Shown here piece after piece: positions 18,942 to 28,973 of a DNA stretch of 56,189 nt. The notes below the pieces were generated by a model. It made no database searches, was not told where the DNA came from, and saw nothing but the letters and a program-made list of their open reading frames with translations. Position 1 is the stretch's first letter. Every line of letters begins with the position of its first letter. The stretch covers positions 1 to 56,189 of the forward strand of contig NZ_LJHS01000015.1 in the NCBI RefSeq assembly GCF_001296045.1, read 5' to 3'. This DNA comes from Rhizobium sp. AAP43 (GTDB lineage: Bacteria; Pseudomonadota; Alphaproteobacteria; Rhizobiales; Rhizobiaceae). The translations under genes were made by a program, and so were the position numbers.

Positions 18942-19706
18942 TCAGTTGGCCAGGAACGAGCGGATGGCAATGCCGTCTGCTTCGAAGGCCTTGCGGATCT
19001 CACGGGCGATCGCAACGGCGCCTGGGCTGTCGCCATGGACGCAGATCGACTGGGCATCCACCTTGATCGTCGAGCCATCAATGGCTTCCAGCGTGCCAGT
19101 TTTGGCAAGCTGCAGCATGCGGCGGGCGATCAGGTCGGTATCGTGCAGCACGGCTCCCGCCTCGCGACGGGAAACGAGCTGGCCGTCCGGCGTATAGGCG
19201 CGGTCGGCAAAGGCTTCGGCCACCACTGCCAGACCAGACTTCCGGGCGAGGTTGAGGATTGGCGCCCCGGCAAGTCCCATCAGCACCAGCGAGGGATCGA
19301 CAGCCTTGATGCCGTCGATAACCGCCTGGCCCTGCTTCGCATCATTGGCGATGCGATTGTAGAGGGCGCCATGCGGTTTGACATATCCAACAGATACGCC
19401 GGCTGCGGCGGCAACACCCTTAAGGGCGCCGATCTGATAGATGACATCGGCGGTCAATTCCGCCGATGTCACATCCATGTCGCGCCGGCCGAAGCCGACC
19501 CGATCCGGGTAGGAGACATGCGCACCGATCGAAACACCCTTCTCGGCTGCAGCCTTCACGGTTTTCCAGATGCCGAGCGGATCGCCGGCATGGAAGCCGC
19601 AGGCGACATTGGCACTGGAGACGATCGAAAGCATGGCTTCGTCGTCACCCATGGTCCAGGCGCCGTAGCTTTCACCGAGGTCACTGTTCAGGTCGATGGC
19701 ACTCAT
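18942..19706 (-). CDS. pxpA: 5-oxoprolinase subunit A (LamB/YcsF family)
   Basis: A 254-residue protein beginning '[17 protein letters not shown]', the diagnostic N-terminus of LamB/YcsF, followed by '[14 protein letters not shown]', 'GAHVSYPD' and '[10 protein letters not shown]'. These carry the conserved Asp, His and Lys residues of the family's predicted active site. With PxpB and PxpC it hydrolyses 5-oxoproline to glutamate at the cost of ATP. ATG 19706 is the family start; the frame is open to 19868 but that part overlaps the transporter gene. It lies 20 bases after the NRAMP-like transporter stop. Confidence 0.95.
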   Translation of the reverse strand: MSAIDLNSDLGESYGAWTMGDDEAMLSIVSSANVACGFHAGDPLGIWKTVKAAAEKGVSIGAHVSYPDRVGFGRRDMDVTSAELTADVIYQIGALKGVAAAAGVSVGYVKPHGALYNRIANDAKQGQAVIDGIKAVDPSLVLMGLAGAPILNLARKSGLAVVAEAFADRAYTPDGQLVSRREAGAVLHDTDLIARRMLQLAKTGTLEAIDGSTIKVDAQSICVHGDSPGAVAIAREIRKAFEADGIAIRSFLAN

Positions 19707-19726
19707 GTCGTCCTCCCTTGTCGAAA

Positions 19727-20986
19727 TCAGGCTGTCGCGGTCAGCAGTGCGAAGATCGGGCCGATCGACTTGTAGCCCATGTACCAGGTCAAGGCACAGG
19801 TGAGGGCGCCCAGCACCAGCAGCCAGCGCGGATAGCGATAGCCACCCATGAGGTCGGACCGCGCCCAAGCCGCATAGATGAAGATGGACAGGCCGATCGG
19901 CAGGATCAAGCCGTTCAGGCCACCAACGAAGACGAGCATCTGGGCAGGAGGCGTTGTGATGACGACATAGAAGAACAGCGAGACGGCGATGAAGATGACG
20001 GTCGCGATGTTGCGGCCGCGCTCGCTGATGTCCTGCTTGAACACGGTGATGAAGGAGACCGAGGTATAGGCGGCACCGATGACCGAGGTGATGGCGGCGA
20101 ACCAGAGAACGGCGCCGAAGATCCGGTATCCGACATCGCCAGCGGCTGCCTGGAAGGCCTGGGCTGCCGGATTTGCACCCTTGCCCGAAACGTCGATCAC
20201 GACACCGGAGGCTACCACGCCGAGGATGGCGAGGAAGAGCACGTAGCGCATGAGGCCGGTGACGGCGATGCCGGTGAGTGCTGCGCGGTTAACGGCGCCG
20301 AGATTTTCGATGCCGACCGTGCCCTTGTCGAGCAGGCGATGCGCACCCGAATATGTGATGTAGCCTCCAACAGTGCCGCCGACGATCGTGGTGATCGTGG
20401 CGAAATCGATGGTGGAAGGCAGGAAGGTCTGGAAGAGGGCGTCACCAACGGGTGGACCGGAGATAATCGCCACATAAAGGGTCAGAGCGATCATGGCGAT
20501 GCCGGCAACCACGATCAGCCGATCGATGGCAACGCCCGCGCTTTTCGATGAGAAGATGCCGATGGCAATCAGCGCACTGATTGCGCCGCCCCATTTGGGA
20601 TCGATGCCGAGCATGGCGTTCAGGCCGAGGCCGGCCCCGCCAATGTTACCGATATTGAAGAACAGCCCGCCGATGATCACAAGGGCCGCCAGCAGGTAGC
20701 CCGTTCCAGGGATTGCGGCATTGGCGATGTCGGAGGCGCGCATCTTTGTCAGTGTGACGATCCGCCAGATGTTCAACTGGACGACGAAGTCGATCAGGAT
20801 CGAGGCAAGGATTGCAAAGGCGAATGCGGATCCGAGCTTCGTGGTGAAGGTTGCCGTCTGGGTGATGAAGCCAGGCCCGATGGCAGAGGTCGCCATCAGA
20901 AAGATGGCGGCAACCAGGGCTGCGCGGCGCGTGCGGTTCGACATTCCGCCGGCTGTGGCGTCAGTCGCTGTCGAATTCTGTTCCAT
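19727..20986 (-). CDS. NRAMP-related transporter, probably for 5-oxoproline or a related acid
   Basis: A 419-residue protein with about eleven hydrophobic segments, related to NRAMP/APC-fold carriers and equivalent in position to YcsG of the B. subtilis pxp operon. The first helix reads '[14 protein letters not shown]', so the metal-coordinating Asp and Asn of the NRAMP DPGN motif are absent. No MPH motif is seen in the sixth helix region either. Metal transport is therefore unlikely. Uptake of the operon's substrate is the better guess. It is the first gene of the operon, with GAAGAGGGA before the ATG at 20986. Confidence 0.85.
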   Translation of the reverse strand: MEQNSTATDATAGGMSNRTRRAALVAAIFLMATSAIGPGFITQTATFTTKLGSAFAFAILASILIDFVVQLNIWRIVTLTKMRASDIANAAIPGTGYLLAALVIIGGLFFNIGNIGGAGLGLNAMLGIDPKWGGAISALIAIGIFSSKSAGVAIDRLIVVAGIAMIALTLYVAIISGPPVGDALFQTFLPSTIDFATITTIVGGTVGGYITYSGAHRLLDKGTVGIENLGAVNRAALTGIAVTGLMRYVLFLAILGVVASGVVIDVSGKGANPAAQAFQAAAGDVGYRIFGAVLWFAAITSVIGAAYTSVSFITVFKQDISERGRNIATVIFIAVSLFFYVVITTPPAQMLVFVGGLNGLILPIGLSIFIYAAWARSDLMGGYRYPRWLLVLGALTCALTWYMGYKSIGPIFALLTATA

Positions 20987-21298
20987 TGTTCCCTCTTCGG
21001 TTGACCGATCAAGCGCCGGTAGTCCCGGCAGGATTTGTTAATCAGCAAATGCAGCGTCGTTGCGTTTCACAATTCTGTCAAGATCGTTGAACGATTTTAT
21101 TTAATCGTTCTACCAAGTTGCTCAAACTATAGGCGGCATGGCGTTGAAATTGGCGGTTTTGCCCCATTCAGAACAATCTTTGGACGACGTTCCGGCCCCC
21201 TTGTTCGCCTGGGCGTCCTGCGAGATAACCACTGCGATCGGCATGGCGACGCTTTGAGATCGCCGTAGAGGAGAGACCGCAAAGCCGGCGGTTGGGGC
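20987..21298. promoter_or_regulatory. Divergent promoter region with perfect inverted repeat (21089-21110)
   Basis: This 312-base gap separates the pxp operon from its presumed GntR regulator. GAACGATT at 21089-21096 and AATCGTTC at 21103-21110 form a perfect 8-bp inverted repeat with a six-base AT-only centre, the form expected for a dimeric GntR operator. A further ATCGTT occurs at 21083. The surrounding 21050-21120 stretch is AT-rich, as expected for promoters. Nothing else recognisable lies here. Confidence 0.55.
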
Positions 21299-21961
21299 AT
21301 GATGGCGGAACAGGAAACGACGGCGCTCGCGCCGAGATTGGCGGAAGCGATCCGCGACAAGCTGATCGCCGGCGAACTGAAGCCTGGCCAGCGCCTGTCT
21401 GAGGCGGCTCTGAGTGCGGATCTGGATGTGTCACGCAACTCGCTGCGCGAGGCTTTCCGGCTGTTGACCAAGGAAGGTTTGCTGCGCCATGAGCCGAACC
21501 GCGGCGTGTTCGTCTCAACGCCGAGCATGGCTTCGATCATCGACATCTACCGTGTCCGTCGCATGATCGAATGCCGGGCGCTTGCCAATGCCTATCCCAA
21601 CCACCCGGCGGTGGCCCGCATGCGCGTCGCAGTCGAGAGTGCGCGTGCCGCGCGCGACCGCAAAGACTGGGGCGTGGTCGGCAGCGACAACATGGCCTTC
21701 CACGCGGCGATCGTCGATCTGGCAGACAGCCGCAGGCTCAGTGACTTCTATGCCCAGATCGCGGCTGAGCTACGCTTGAGTTTCGGCCTGCTGCATGATC
21801 CGGAGCTCCTGCATGCGCCCTATGTCGAACTCAATGCCGGCATACTCTCAATGCTGGAGGCAGGCGATCCGCAAGCGGCCGCCGCAGCCCTCGACGCCTA
21901 TCTGATGCAATCGGAACGAACAGTGCTTGCCGCCTTTTCCCGCATGGACGCCAAGGGCTGA
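21299..21961 (+). CDS. GntR-family (FCD domain) regulator of the pxp operon
   Basis: A 220-residue regulator. The N-terminal 70 residues are a GntR winged helix ('LAEAIRDKLIAGELKPGQRLSE', 'LDVSRNSLREAFRLLTKEGL', 'EPNRGVFV'). The rest is an all-helical FCD effector domain with metal-site-like histidines ('DNMAFHAAIVDLA'). It is divergent from the pxp operon and takes the place of KipR in the B. subtilis operon. A perfect inverted repeat upstream is its likely operator. ATG 21299 and ATG 21302 are both possible starts. Confidence 0.87.
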   Translation: MMAEQETTALAPRLAEAIRDKLIAGELKPGQRLSEAALSADLDVSRNSLREAFRLLTKEGLLRHEPNRGVFVSTPSMASIIDIYRVRRMIECRALANAYPNHPAVARMRVAVESARAARDRKDWGVVGSDNMAFHAAIVDLADSRRLSDFYAQIAAELRLSFGLLHDPELLHAPYVELNAGILSMLEAGDPQAAAAALDAYLMQSERTVLAAFSRMDAKG

Positions 21962-22010
21962 CCGACGGCATCGCTGCCCGCGCACAAACACCGGCTGGGC
22001 GCAGGTAAGA

Positions 22011-22514
22011 TCAAACCCGCTCATCTGCCATCGCGCTGGCTTCCTTGAAGCGCGCCTCGAATTCAAGCCGCAGCAACCGGCGAATATCTGCGGCACGCTG
22101 GCGGCGCTTTCGCACTTCTGTCTCCGGCGTATAGGGCGGCACGGCGGTTGGCCGACCCTCGGCATCGACCGCGACCATGGTGAAATAACAGGAATTGGTG
22201 TGCCGGCGTTCGCCTGAGCGAATGTTTTCGGCTTCGACCCGGATACCGATTTCCATCGAGGTGCGCCCGGCCTGGTTGATCGAGGCGCGAAAGGTCACGA
22301 GTTCGCCCACATGGATCGGCTGGCGGAACACGACCTGGTCGACCGAGAGCGTCACCGCATATTGCTGGGAATAACGAGAGGCACAGGAATAGGCCACCCG
22401 ATCGAGAATGTTAAGCAAGGCGCCGCCATGCACCTTGCCCGAAAAATTCGCCATATCGGGCGTCATCAACACCACCATTTCCAACTGGCTGGTGTCATGC
22501 GTCGTCTCGTCCAT
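22011..22514 (-). CDS. Acyl-CoA thioesterase, hotdog fold (YciA/BACH-like)
   Basis: A 167-residue single hotdog domain protein. 'MANFSGKVHGGALLNILDRVAY' contains the conserved GG and the catalytic Asp of the YciA/BACH group, and 'VTLSVDQVVFRQPIHVGELV' follows. It would hydrolyse acyl-CoA esters in the cytoplasm. A charged C-terminal tail ('RKRRQRAADIRRLLRLEFEARF') extends past the domain. ATG 22514 gives the family start, and the longer frame to 22553 is unsupported. It is convergent with the GntR gene and next to, but apparently unrelated to, the relaxase. Confidence 0.87.
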   Translation of the reverse strand: MDETTHDTSQLEMVVLMTPDMANFSGKVHGGALLNILDRVAYSCASRYSQQYAVTLSVDQVVFRQPIHVGELVTFRASINQAGRTSMEIGIRVEAENIRSGERRHTNSCYFTMVAVDAEGRPTAVPPYTPETEVRKRRQRAADIRRLLRLEFEARFKEASAMADERV

Positions 22515-22619
22515 GCTCTGCCTTCCTTGCACTCGAAGGGCGCTTGTGCCCACCTTGGCAGACTAGGACAATGCGAAAGTATCTGCAAAGGCCCCTTGGC
22601 GGGCGGATGGTACGCCCCA

Positions 22620-25600
22620 TCATTTCAGGGACAAGCCTTTTGACTGTGTCTGGCGCAGCGCCTCGGCCTGTTTGAGCGCCACGGTGGTGCGCTCATAAGC
22701 TGCCAGCTTCTGGGCGGCTCGCAGTAAGTCCCAGGCGGATCGAAGCTCGGTCTTTTGCGCAGGCGACATACCGGTGGAGAGTGCCTCGAACGCCTTGCCA
22801 TCGGCATCTCTCGCCGTGATCGGCAGAAAGCTTCGTTCGCCGAAGCGCGTCGCCACGGCCTTGCCAAATCCATCAAGCTCCGCCTTCACCGCCTTCTCCA
22901 TGGATAGGAGGCTTGGACCCGCCGACACGTCATTGCGGTCGATCGCATCGCGCAGGCCTTCAAGGGCTTGCCTGGCCGAAGGCGACAAGGCCGGAATGTC
23001 GAGAGATAGCCTCTGGCGCACGCCAACCTCTTCGACCTCGTATCGGCTAGCAGCTGCCGTTCGCTTGGCGATATAGGCCTCGATATCTCGGGCCAGAGTG
23101 GGAGCGTTGGCCAGTGCGCGTTTGCGTGTCTGGACATCAGCGCTGCCGGCAAAGAGGCCGGTCTTTCCCTTGAGTGCCCCGAAGCTATCCGGCTTCTCGA
23201 GGAGCGCTGTGATCGTCGATCTGGCGACGGCATCATTCTCCAGCATGGTCTCGATGTTGACCGCCCGGAAGGCCAATTGCGGATCGGCATAAACGAGGTG
23301 GAAACGGGCGGAGATGTCCTTCCAGGCGTACTGTAGGGCGGGATCAGCCTGGAGCTTGTCTTCGACAACCTCCGCCAACGGTTTTGGAAATGCGGTGATG
23401 CCTGAGACCATGGGCCTTGCCTTGACTGTTGCGGATGGAGGGGATGCGATTGGGCGTGGAGCGACGAGCCCAAGGCGTGTACCGATCGCGGCAAGGCGTG
23501 CCCCAAGCTCTGCCAGTTTTGCGCCCTGCCTCACGGTCCATTCGAGCCGGTCGCGAACAAGCGTTCGGGCGACCTGGACGAGATGCAGGCCACGGGCCTC
23601 GGCAAACCGTAGGGCGTCTGCGTAGAAGCGACCACCGGCATAATCGAGTGTCGTCTCCTTGGCATTGGAGCGACCGAGAACGCGGACAAGACCGCCTGCC
23701 TTGGCAAAGGATCTGGTCCCGTAATAGACGGCGAGATCTTGCCTATGACGGGTCATCGCCACATAGGTCAGGTGACGATCGAGCGAGAGGGAGGCGAGCA
23801 CCTTGACACGATCGACGGTGGCACCTTGGGATTTGTGAACCGTGGTTGCGTAGCCGTGATCGAGCGTGTTGTAGAAGCGCTGCTCGACGATGACGTGCCG
23901 GCGATGTTCAGCCTCGCCGACCACAGCCACGAGACGCCCAGGGGATGCCTCTACGACCTTGGCCAGCATGCCGTTCTTCACGCCAAGCGAGCCCTCGTTT
24001 TTCAGGAAGACGATCTGGTCGCCGGCGGCGAAGTGGCGATGACCTTCGGCTGTTTTGAACAGCGAGCCGGCCTCTATGATGCCGCGCTCAACGAGCGTGC
24101 CACGGGCCATCTTGTTCAGCATACGAACATCGCGGCGCAGATGGGCAAGGATCAGCATGGACCTGTCGGGATCGTAGTCGCGGGTCCAGTCGGCGATAAG
24201 CCGATTGACCGCGTCTGCCTTGAGCTCGGCACCGATCATTCGCCCTTGAGCACTGTAAGCCTCGACGGCTCTGTCGATTCGTCCCCGGGCCAGATCGAGC
24301 GATGCATCACGCATCCAATGCGCATTCTGCCGGTAGATGGTCTCGAGTTCGGCATAACCGATGCGGTCGGCGATTGCGCGGAAGGCCGCCCCCGCTTCGA
24401 TTGGCTGGAGCTGTTCCGGATCGCCGACCAGAACAAGTTTGGCACCCGCCCGGCTTACCGCTTCGACAAAGAGCGCCATCTGCCGGGACGAGACCATGCC
24501 CGCCTCGTCGAGGACAAACACTGATCGCGCATCGAGCAGATCCCGCCCCTGGCGCCAGCGCAATTCCCATGACGACAGTGTGCGTGAGGGGATGCCCGCT
24601 TCCTTCTCCAGACCCTCCGCAGCTTTGCCCGCAAGGGCACCGCCCACGACGCGGTAACCTGCCGCCTCCCAGGCCTCGCGGGCCGCCTTCATCATGGTTG
24701 TCTTGCCAGCACCTGCACGGCCAATGACAGCGGCGATACGCTGAGGCCCGGCCACATGTTCGATCGCTGTTCTCTGCTCATCCGACAGACGTGTATGACG
24801 GGCAAATACGGAGTTGAGCACGGTCTCATGCACATGATGGCTGGAAGCTCGAGACAGAAAGCTGGCGCGTCTTGCCATCTCCGCCTCAAGCCGGATCAGC
24901 TCTCGCGTTGTGTATCTTGAAGGGGCTCTGACGCCGCTGACAAGATCGATCCGCTCGCGCTCAAGCCGGAGCACGTCCGGGCTTTGCAGGATGCGGGCCA
25001 TCAGGTTCTGGAAGAGTGCGGGATCGTCGACATAGCGATGCAGGACCTTGGCGATATCGCCACTGTCGAAGACGCTTCTCTCGCGGGTGATCAGGTCGAG
25101 CACCAGCTCCGGTCTGCTCTCGATGCGGCGGGCATTCTCCGCGCGCATCTCCTCCTGCTGCGCCAGCCGCTCGAGCGCTGCCTTCTCTTCGGAACTTTCC
25201 GCCTTCCGTTCGATTGCCTTGACGCCAACACCGAGATGGATGGTTGGCTCCAGTGCGATACCTTGTCTCTCAAAGGAACGGCCATCGACGCGGATATCAA
25301 GGCCAGCCATGGCGAGGTGCTGGTTCTGGCAGGCAAACCAGCCATCCCGGAATGCGTTGAAGTCCTGCGTGCTGCCGGCCCAAAGCTCGTAGACGATCTT
25401 TCCCGCATCGTTGCGGATGACCTGACCATCCGGTCCGGTCAAAGCCACCTTCTTCGGCCCGAAGCCGGTCTCGGCCAAAGGCCTGAGCGTCGTCATCAGG
25501 TGGATATGCGGATTGCCCGGATTGTCATGGATGACCCAGTCAGCCACCATGCCCCTGGCGGTGATGTGGCGTTCCACGAAGTCACGGACCAGTGCAATGT

Positions 25601-25931
25601 TCTGCTCGGTCGTCAGCTCGATCGGCAGTGCAATCGTCACGTCCTTGGCAAGCTGGGCATCACCACGTTTCTCAAACAGCTCGACCTTGTTCCAGAAGGC
25701 TTCGGACACACCTGAGACCGATCGATCGGCGATCATGTCCCGCAGCCATCCGGGCGCGTCAGAGGGAATGGCGAACTCCTCATGCGCCAGCCCCTGCTTG
25801 CGCCCGTAGTCGACTGTCCGGGATTCCCGTTCGAACTCCATCTTTGCGCAGTGCCGGTAGGCTGCCGACATCACGGCGCTACGGCCTGAGCCGCGCGCAA
25901 CGATGCTGACAGAGAAATGCGGGACGGCCAC
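22620..25931 (-). CDS. traA: Ti-type conjugative relaxase/helicase TraA
   Basis: An intact protein of 1,103 residues that nicks oriT and unwinds the transferred strand. The N-terminal MobA/MobL (MOBQ) domain starts 'AVPHFSVSIVARGSGRSAV' and has the metal-binding histidine triad region 'NPGNPHIHLMTT' near residue 142. A superfamily 1 helicase follows, with Walker A 'GRAGAGKTTM' near residue 405, 'VLDEAGM' near 474, and 'TTVHKSQGATVDRV' near the end of the helicase. The family start at V-A-V-P-H-F corresponds to GTG 25931, not the longer frame to 25964. No traC, traD, traG or trb genes are in the window. The oriT lies 70 bases upstream. Confidence 0.94.
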   Translation of the reverse strand: MAVPHFSVSIVARGSGRSAVMSAAYRHCAKMEFERESRTVDYGRKQGLAHEEFAIPSDAPGWLRDMIADRSVSGVSEAFWNKVELFEKRGDAQLAKDVTIALPIELTTEQNIALVRDFVERHITARGMVADWVIHDNPGNPHIHLMTTLRPLAETGFGPKKVALTGPDGQVIRNDAGKIVYELWAGSTQDFNAFRDGWFACQNQHLAMAGLDIRVDGRSFERQGIALEPTIHLGVGVKAIERKAESSEEKAALERLAQQEEMRAENARRIESRPELVLDLITRERSVFDSGDIAKVLHRYVDDPALFQNLMARILQSPDVLRLERERIDLVSGVRAPSRYTTRELIRLEAEMARRASFLSRASSHHVHETVLNSVFARHTRLSDEQRTAIEHVAGPQRIAAVIGRAGAGKTTMMKAAREAWEAAGYRVVGGALAGKAAEGLEKEAGIPSRTLSSWELRWRQGRDLLDARSVFVLDEAGMVSSRQMALFVEAVSRAGAKLVLVGDPEQLQPIEAGAAFRAIADRIGYAELETIYRQNAHWMRDASLDLARGRIDRAVEAYSAQGRMIGAELKADAVNRLIADWTRDYDPDRSMLILAHLRRDVRMLNKMARGTLVERGIIEAGSLFKTAEGHRHFAAGDQIVFLKNEGSLGVKNGMLAKVVEASPGRLVAVVGEAEHRRHVIVEQRFYNTLDHGYATTVHKSQGATVDRVKVLASLSLDRHLTYVAMTRHRQDLAVYYGTRSFAKAGGLVRVLGRSNAKETTLDYAGGRFYADALRFAEARGLHLVQVARTLVRDRLEWTVRQGAKLAELGARLAAIGTRLGLVAPRPIASPPSATVKARPMVSGITAFPKPLAEVVEDKLQADPALQYAWKDISARFHLVYADPQLAFRAVNIETMLENDAVARSTITALLEKPDSFGALKGKTGLFAGSADVQTRKRALANAPTLARDIEAYIAKRTAAASRYEVEEVGVRQRLSLDIPALSPSARQALEGLRDAIDRNDVSAGPSLLSMEKAVKAELDGFGKAVATRFGERSFLPITARDADGKAFEALSTGMSPAQKTELRSAWDLLRAAQKLAAYERTTVALKQAEALRQTQSKGLSLK

Positions 25932-26002
25932 AGCAAAGGCACTCCTTCGATCGAACGGATCCAACAGGTTCGTCGAAAGCGGAGGCGGGCCACGGCCCCA
26001 AA

Positions 26003-26112
26003 GCCCAGGCGTCGCGTCAGCGACGTATAATTGCGCCCTTAGATCCGCTTCTTCGAACCGGCGGGATCATCCGCCAAATGCTGGCGCTTTGGCGAGGTGC
26101 AGAACTGCACCT
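26003..26112. other. Origin of conjugative transfer (oriT) of the rhizobial Ti/Sym type
   Basis: CGTCGC at 26010-26015 and GCGACG at 26020-26025 form a perfect inverted repeat with a four-base loop. It is followed by TATAATTGCGCCCTTA at 26026-26041, which matches the nic region remembered for Ti and Sym plasmids (MOBQ type). Two further hairpins follow: GGCGG/CCGCC at 26060-26075 and AGGTGCA/TGCACCT at 26095-26112. The site lies just upstream of traA, the standard position. The remaining 210 bases to the ABC gene show no gene; the traC that usually lies on the far side is missing. Confidence 0.82.
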
Positions 26113-26325
26113 TTCAAACGGGGGGAAAGTCGGAAACGGTCTCGTCTCAACGGTCGTGATGGGCCAAACGGAAGCTTGAGAGCGAACCCCAATTAAGAAG
26201 CGGGGACAGAATGTTCTCGCCGTGCGGACTAATTCCGATCGACGCAGGCAATGTCCCGGCCCTTTGTCACGCGCAAGTCTGGTGTTGTGGAGCAGGCTGA
26301 AGTCGAAAGGCTGTTCTGCGACAGA

Positions 26326-28164
<1,839 letters not shown>

Positions 28165-28211
28165 GGCTTTCCGTGTCCGATACTTGAAGTGCGCTTCTGA
28201 TGCGGTCTGGT

Positions 28212-28970
28212 TCAGGCTGGTTTGAGCGGCGTGGCAAAGGAAGGCGAGGGGCGTCCCTCTGCGATGCGTGCCGTTTCAAGGGCGGCAATCTTTTCGTCGA
28301 TCAGGCGCCGATCGGTCAGGCCATGCGGATTGGCGCGGGTCGGCATGGTTTCCACGACATGCAGGAAACGCTCCTGCGCCACGGCATACAGCCTTCGCAA
28401 CTCGCCCAGCGGATCGGGATGGTCGTCGGCGCGGATGTCGAGCCAGGGATAGTCCTGGTCGCGGTAGATCTTGAGGGCTGCCGACTGCCGTCCCCGTTTG
28501 TCGCCACCTTCCGCTTCGCCAGCTTCCATGGCCGCTAGAAGTCGCTCTGCGAATGGCGCACTCGCGGTCTCCTTGTAGACCCGCAAGGTTTCGGAAATGA
28601 CCCGCGGTCCCGCCAGCATATTGCCGGCGACCGAAACATTCTCATCGACAAGATGGCCTGCCCATTCGACGCATTTTTCACCGGTAAAGGCAGCGTTGCG
28701 GCCTTGCCCGTCGATCAGGTGCATCTGCCGTTGCTGACAACCGTCGTCACGATCCGTGAGGATTGCGATGACAGCGTCAGGCGCGTGTCCCTCAGCCAAA
28801 AGCGTAAGGCCGTCCGTGCCGTAGAGCGGGCTGACGAAGGCCTGGGTGGCGATCGCGCCGATCCCGCCGCGCATGAAAGGCACGGCAGCACCCACCGCGA
28901 AGAAGCGGCTGGCGACAGCGATGCCGAGATGACCGGTTGCCGGATCGCGCGCGACGATGGACCAGGTCAT
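28212..28970 (-). CDS. DUF1028 family protein with predicted Ntn-hydrolase fold
   Basis: A 252-residue protein starting 'MTWSIVARDPATGHLGIAVASRFFAVG', the diagnostic N-terminus of DUF1028. The family is predicted to adopt the Ntn-hydrolase fold, the same superfamily as gamma-glutamyltransferase. Removal of Met1 would expose Thr2, a possible N-terminal nucleophile; that is inference. The gene lies three bases after ggt and is co-transcribed, so it probably acts on the same gamma-glutamyl compounds, for instance as a second amidohydrolase. Confidence 0.88.
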   Translation of the reverse strand: MTWSIVARDPATGHLGIAVASRFFAVGAAVPFMRGGIGAIATQAFVSPLYGTDGLTLLAEGHAPDAVIAILTDRDDGCQQRQMHLIDGQGRNAAFTGEKCVEWAGHLVDENVSVAGNMLAGPRVISETLRVYKETASAPFAERLLAAMEAGEAEGGDKRGRQSAALKIYRDQDYPWLDIRADDHPDPLGELRRLYAVAQERFLHVVETMPTRANPHGLTDRRLIDEKIAALETARIAEGRPSPSFATPLKPA

Positions 28971-28973
28971 GGA

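Noticed and set aside
17875..19197. 440-codon plus-strand frame across pxpBC, DUF1445 and pxpA
   Set aside because: It runs antisense through three conserved genes and shows no family motif or ribosome site.
25903..26196. 97-codon plus-strand frame across the oriT
   Set aside because: It covers the oriT hairpin and has no similarity to TraC, the protein expected at this side of oriT.
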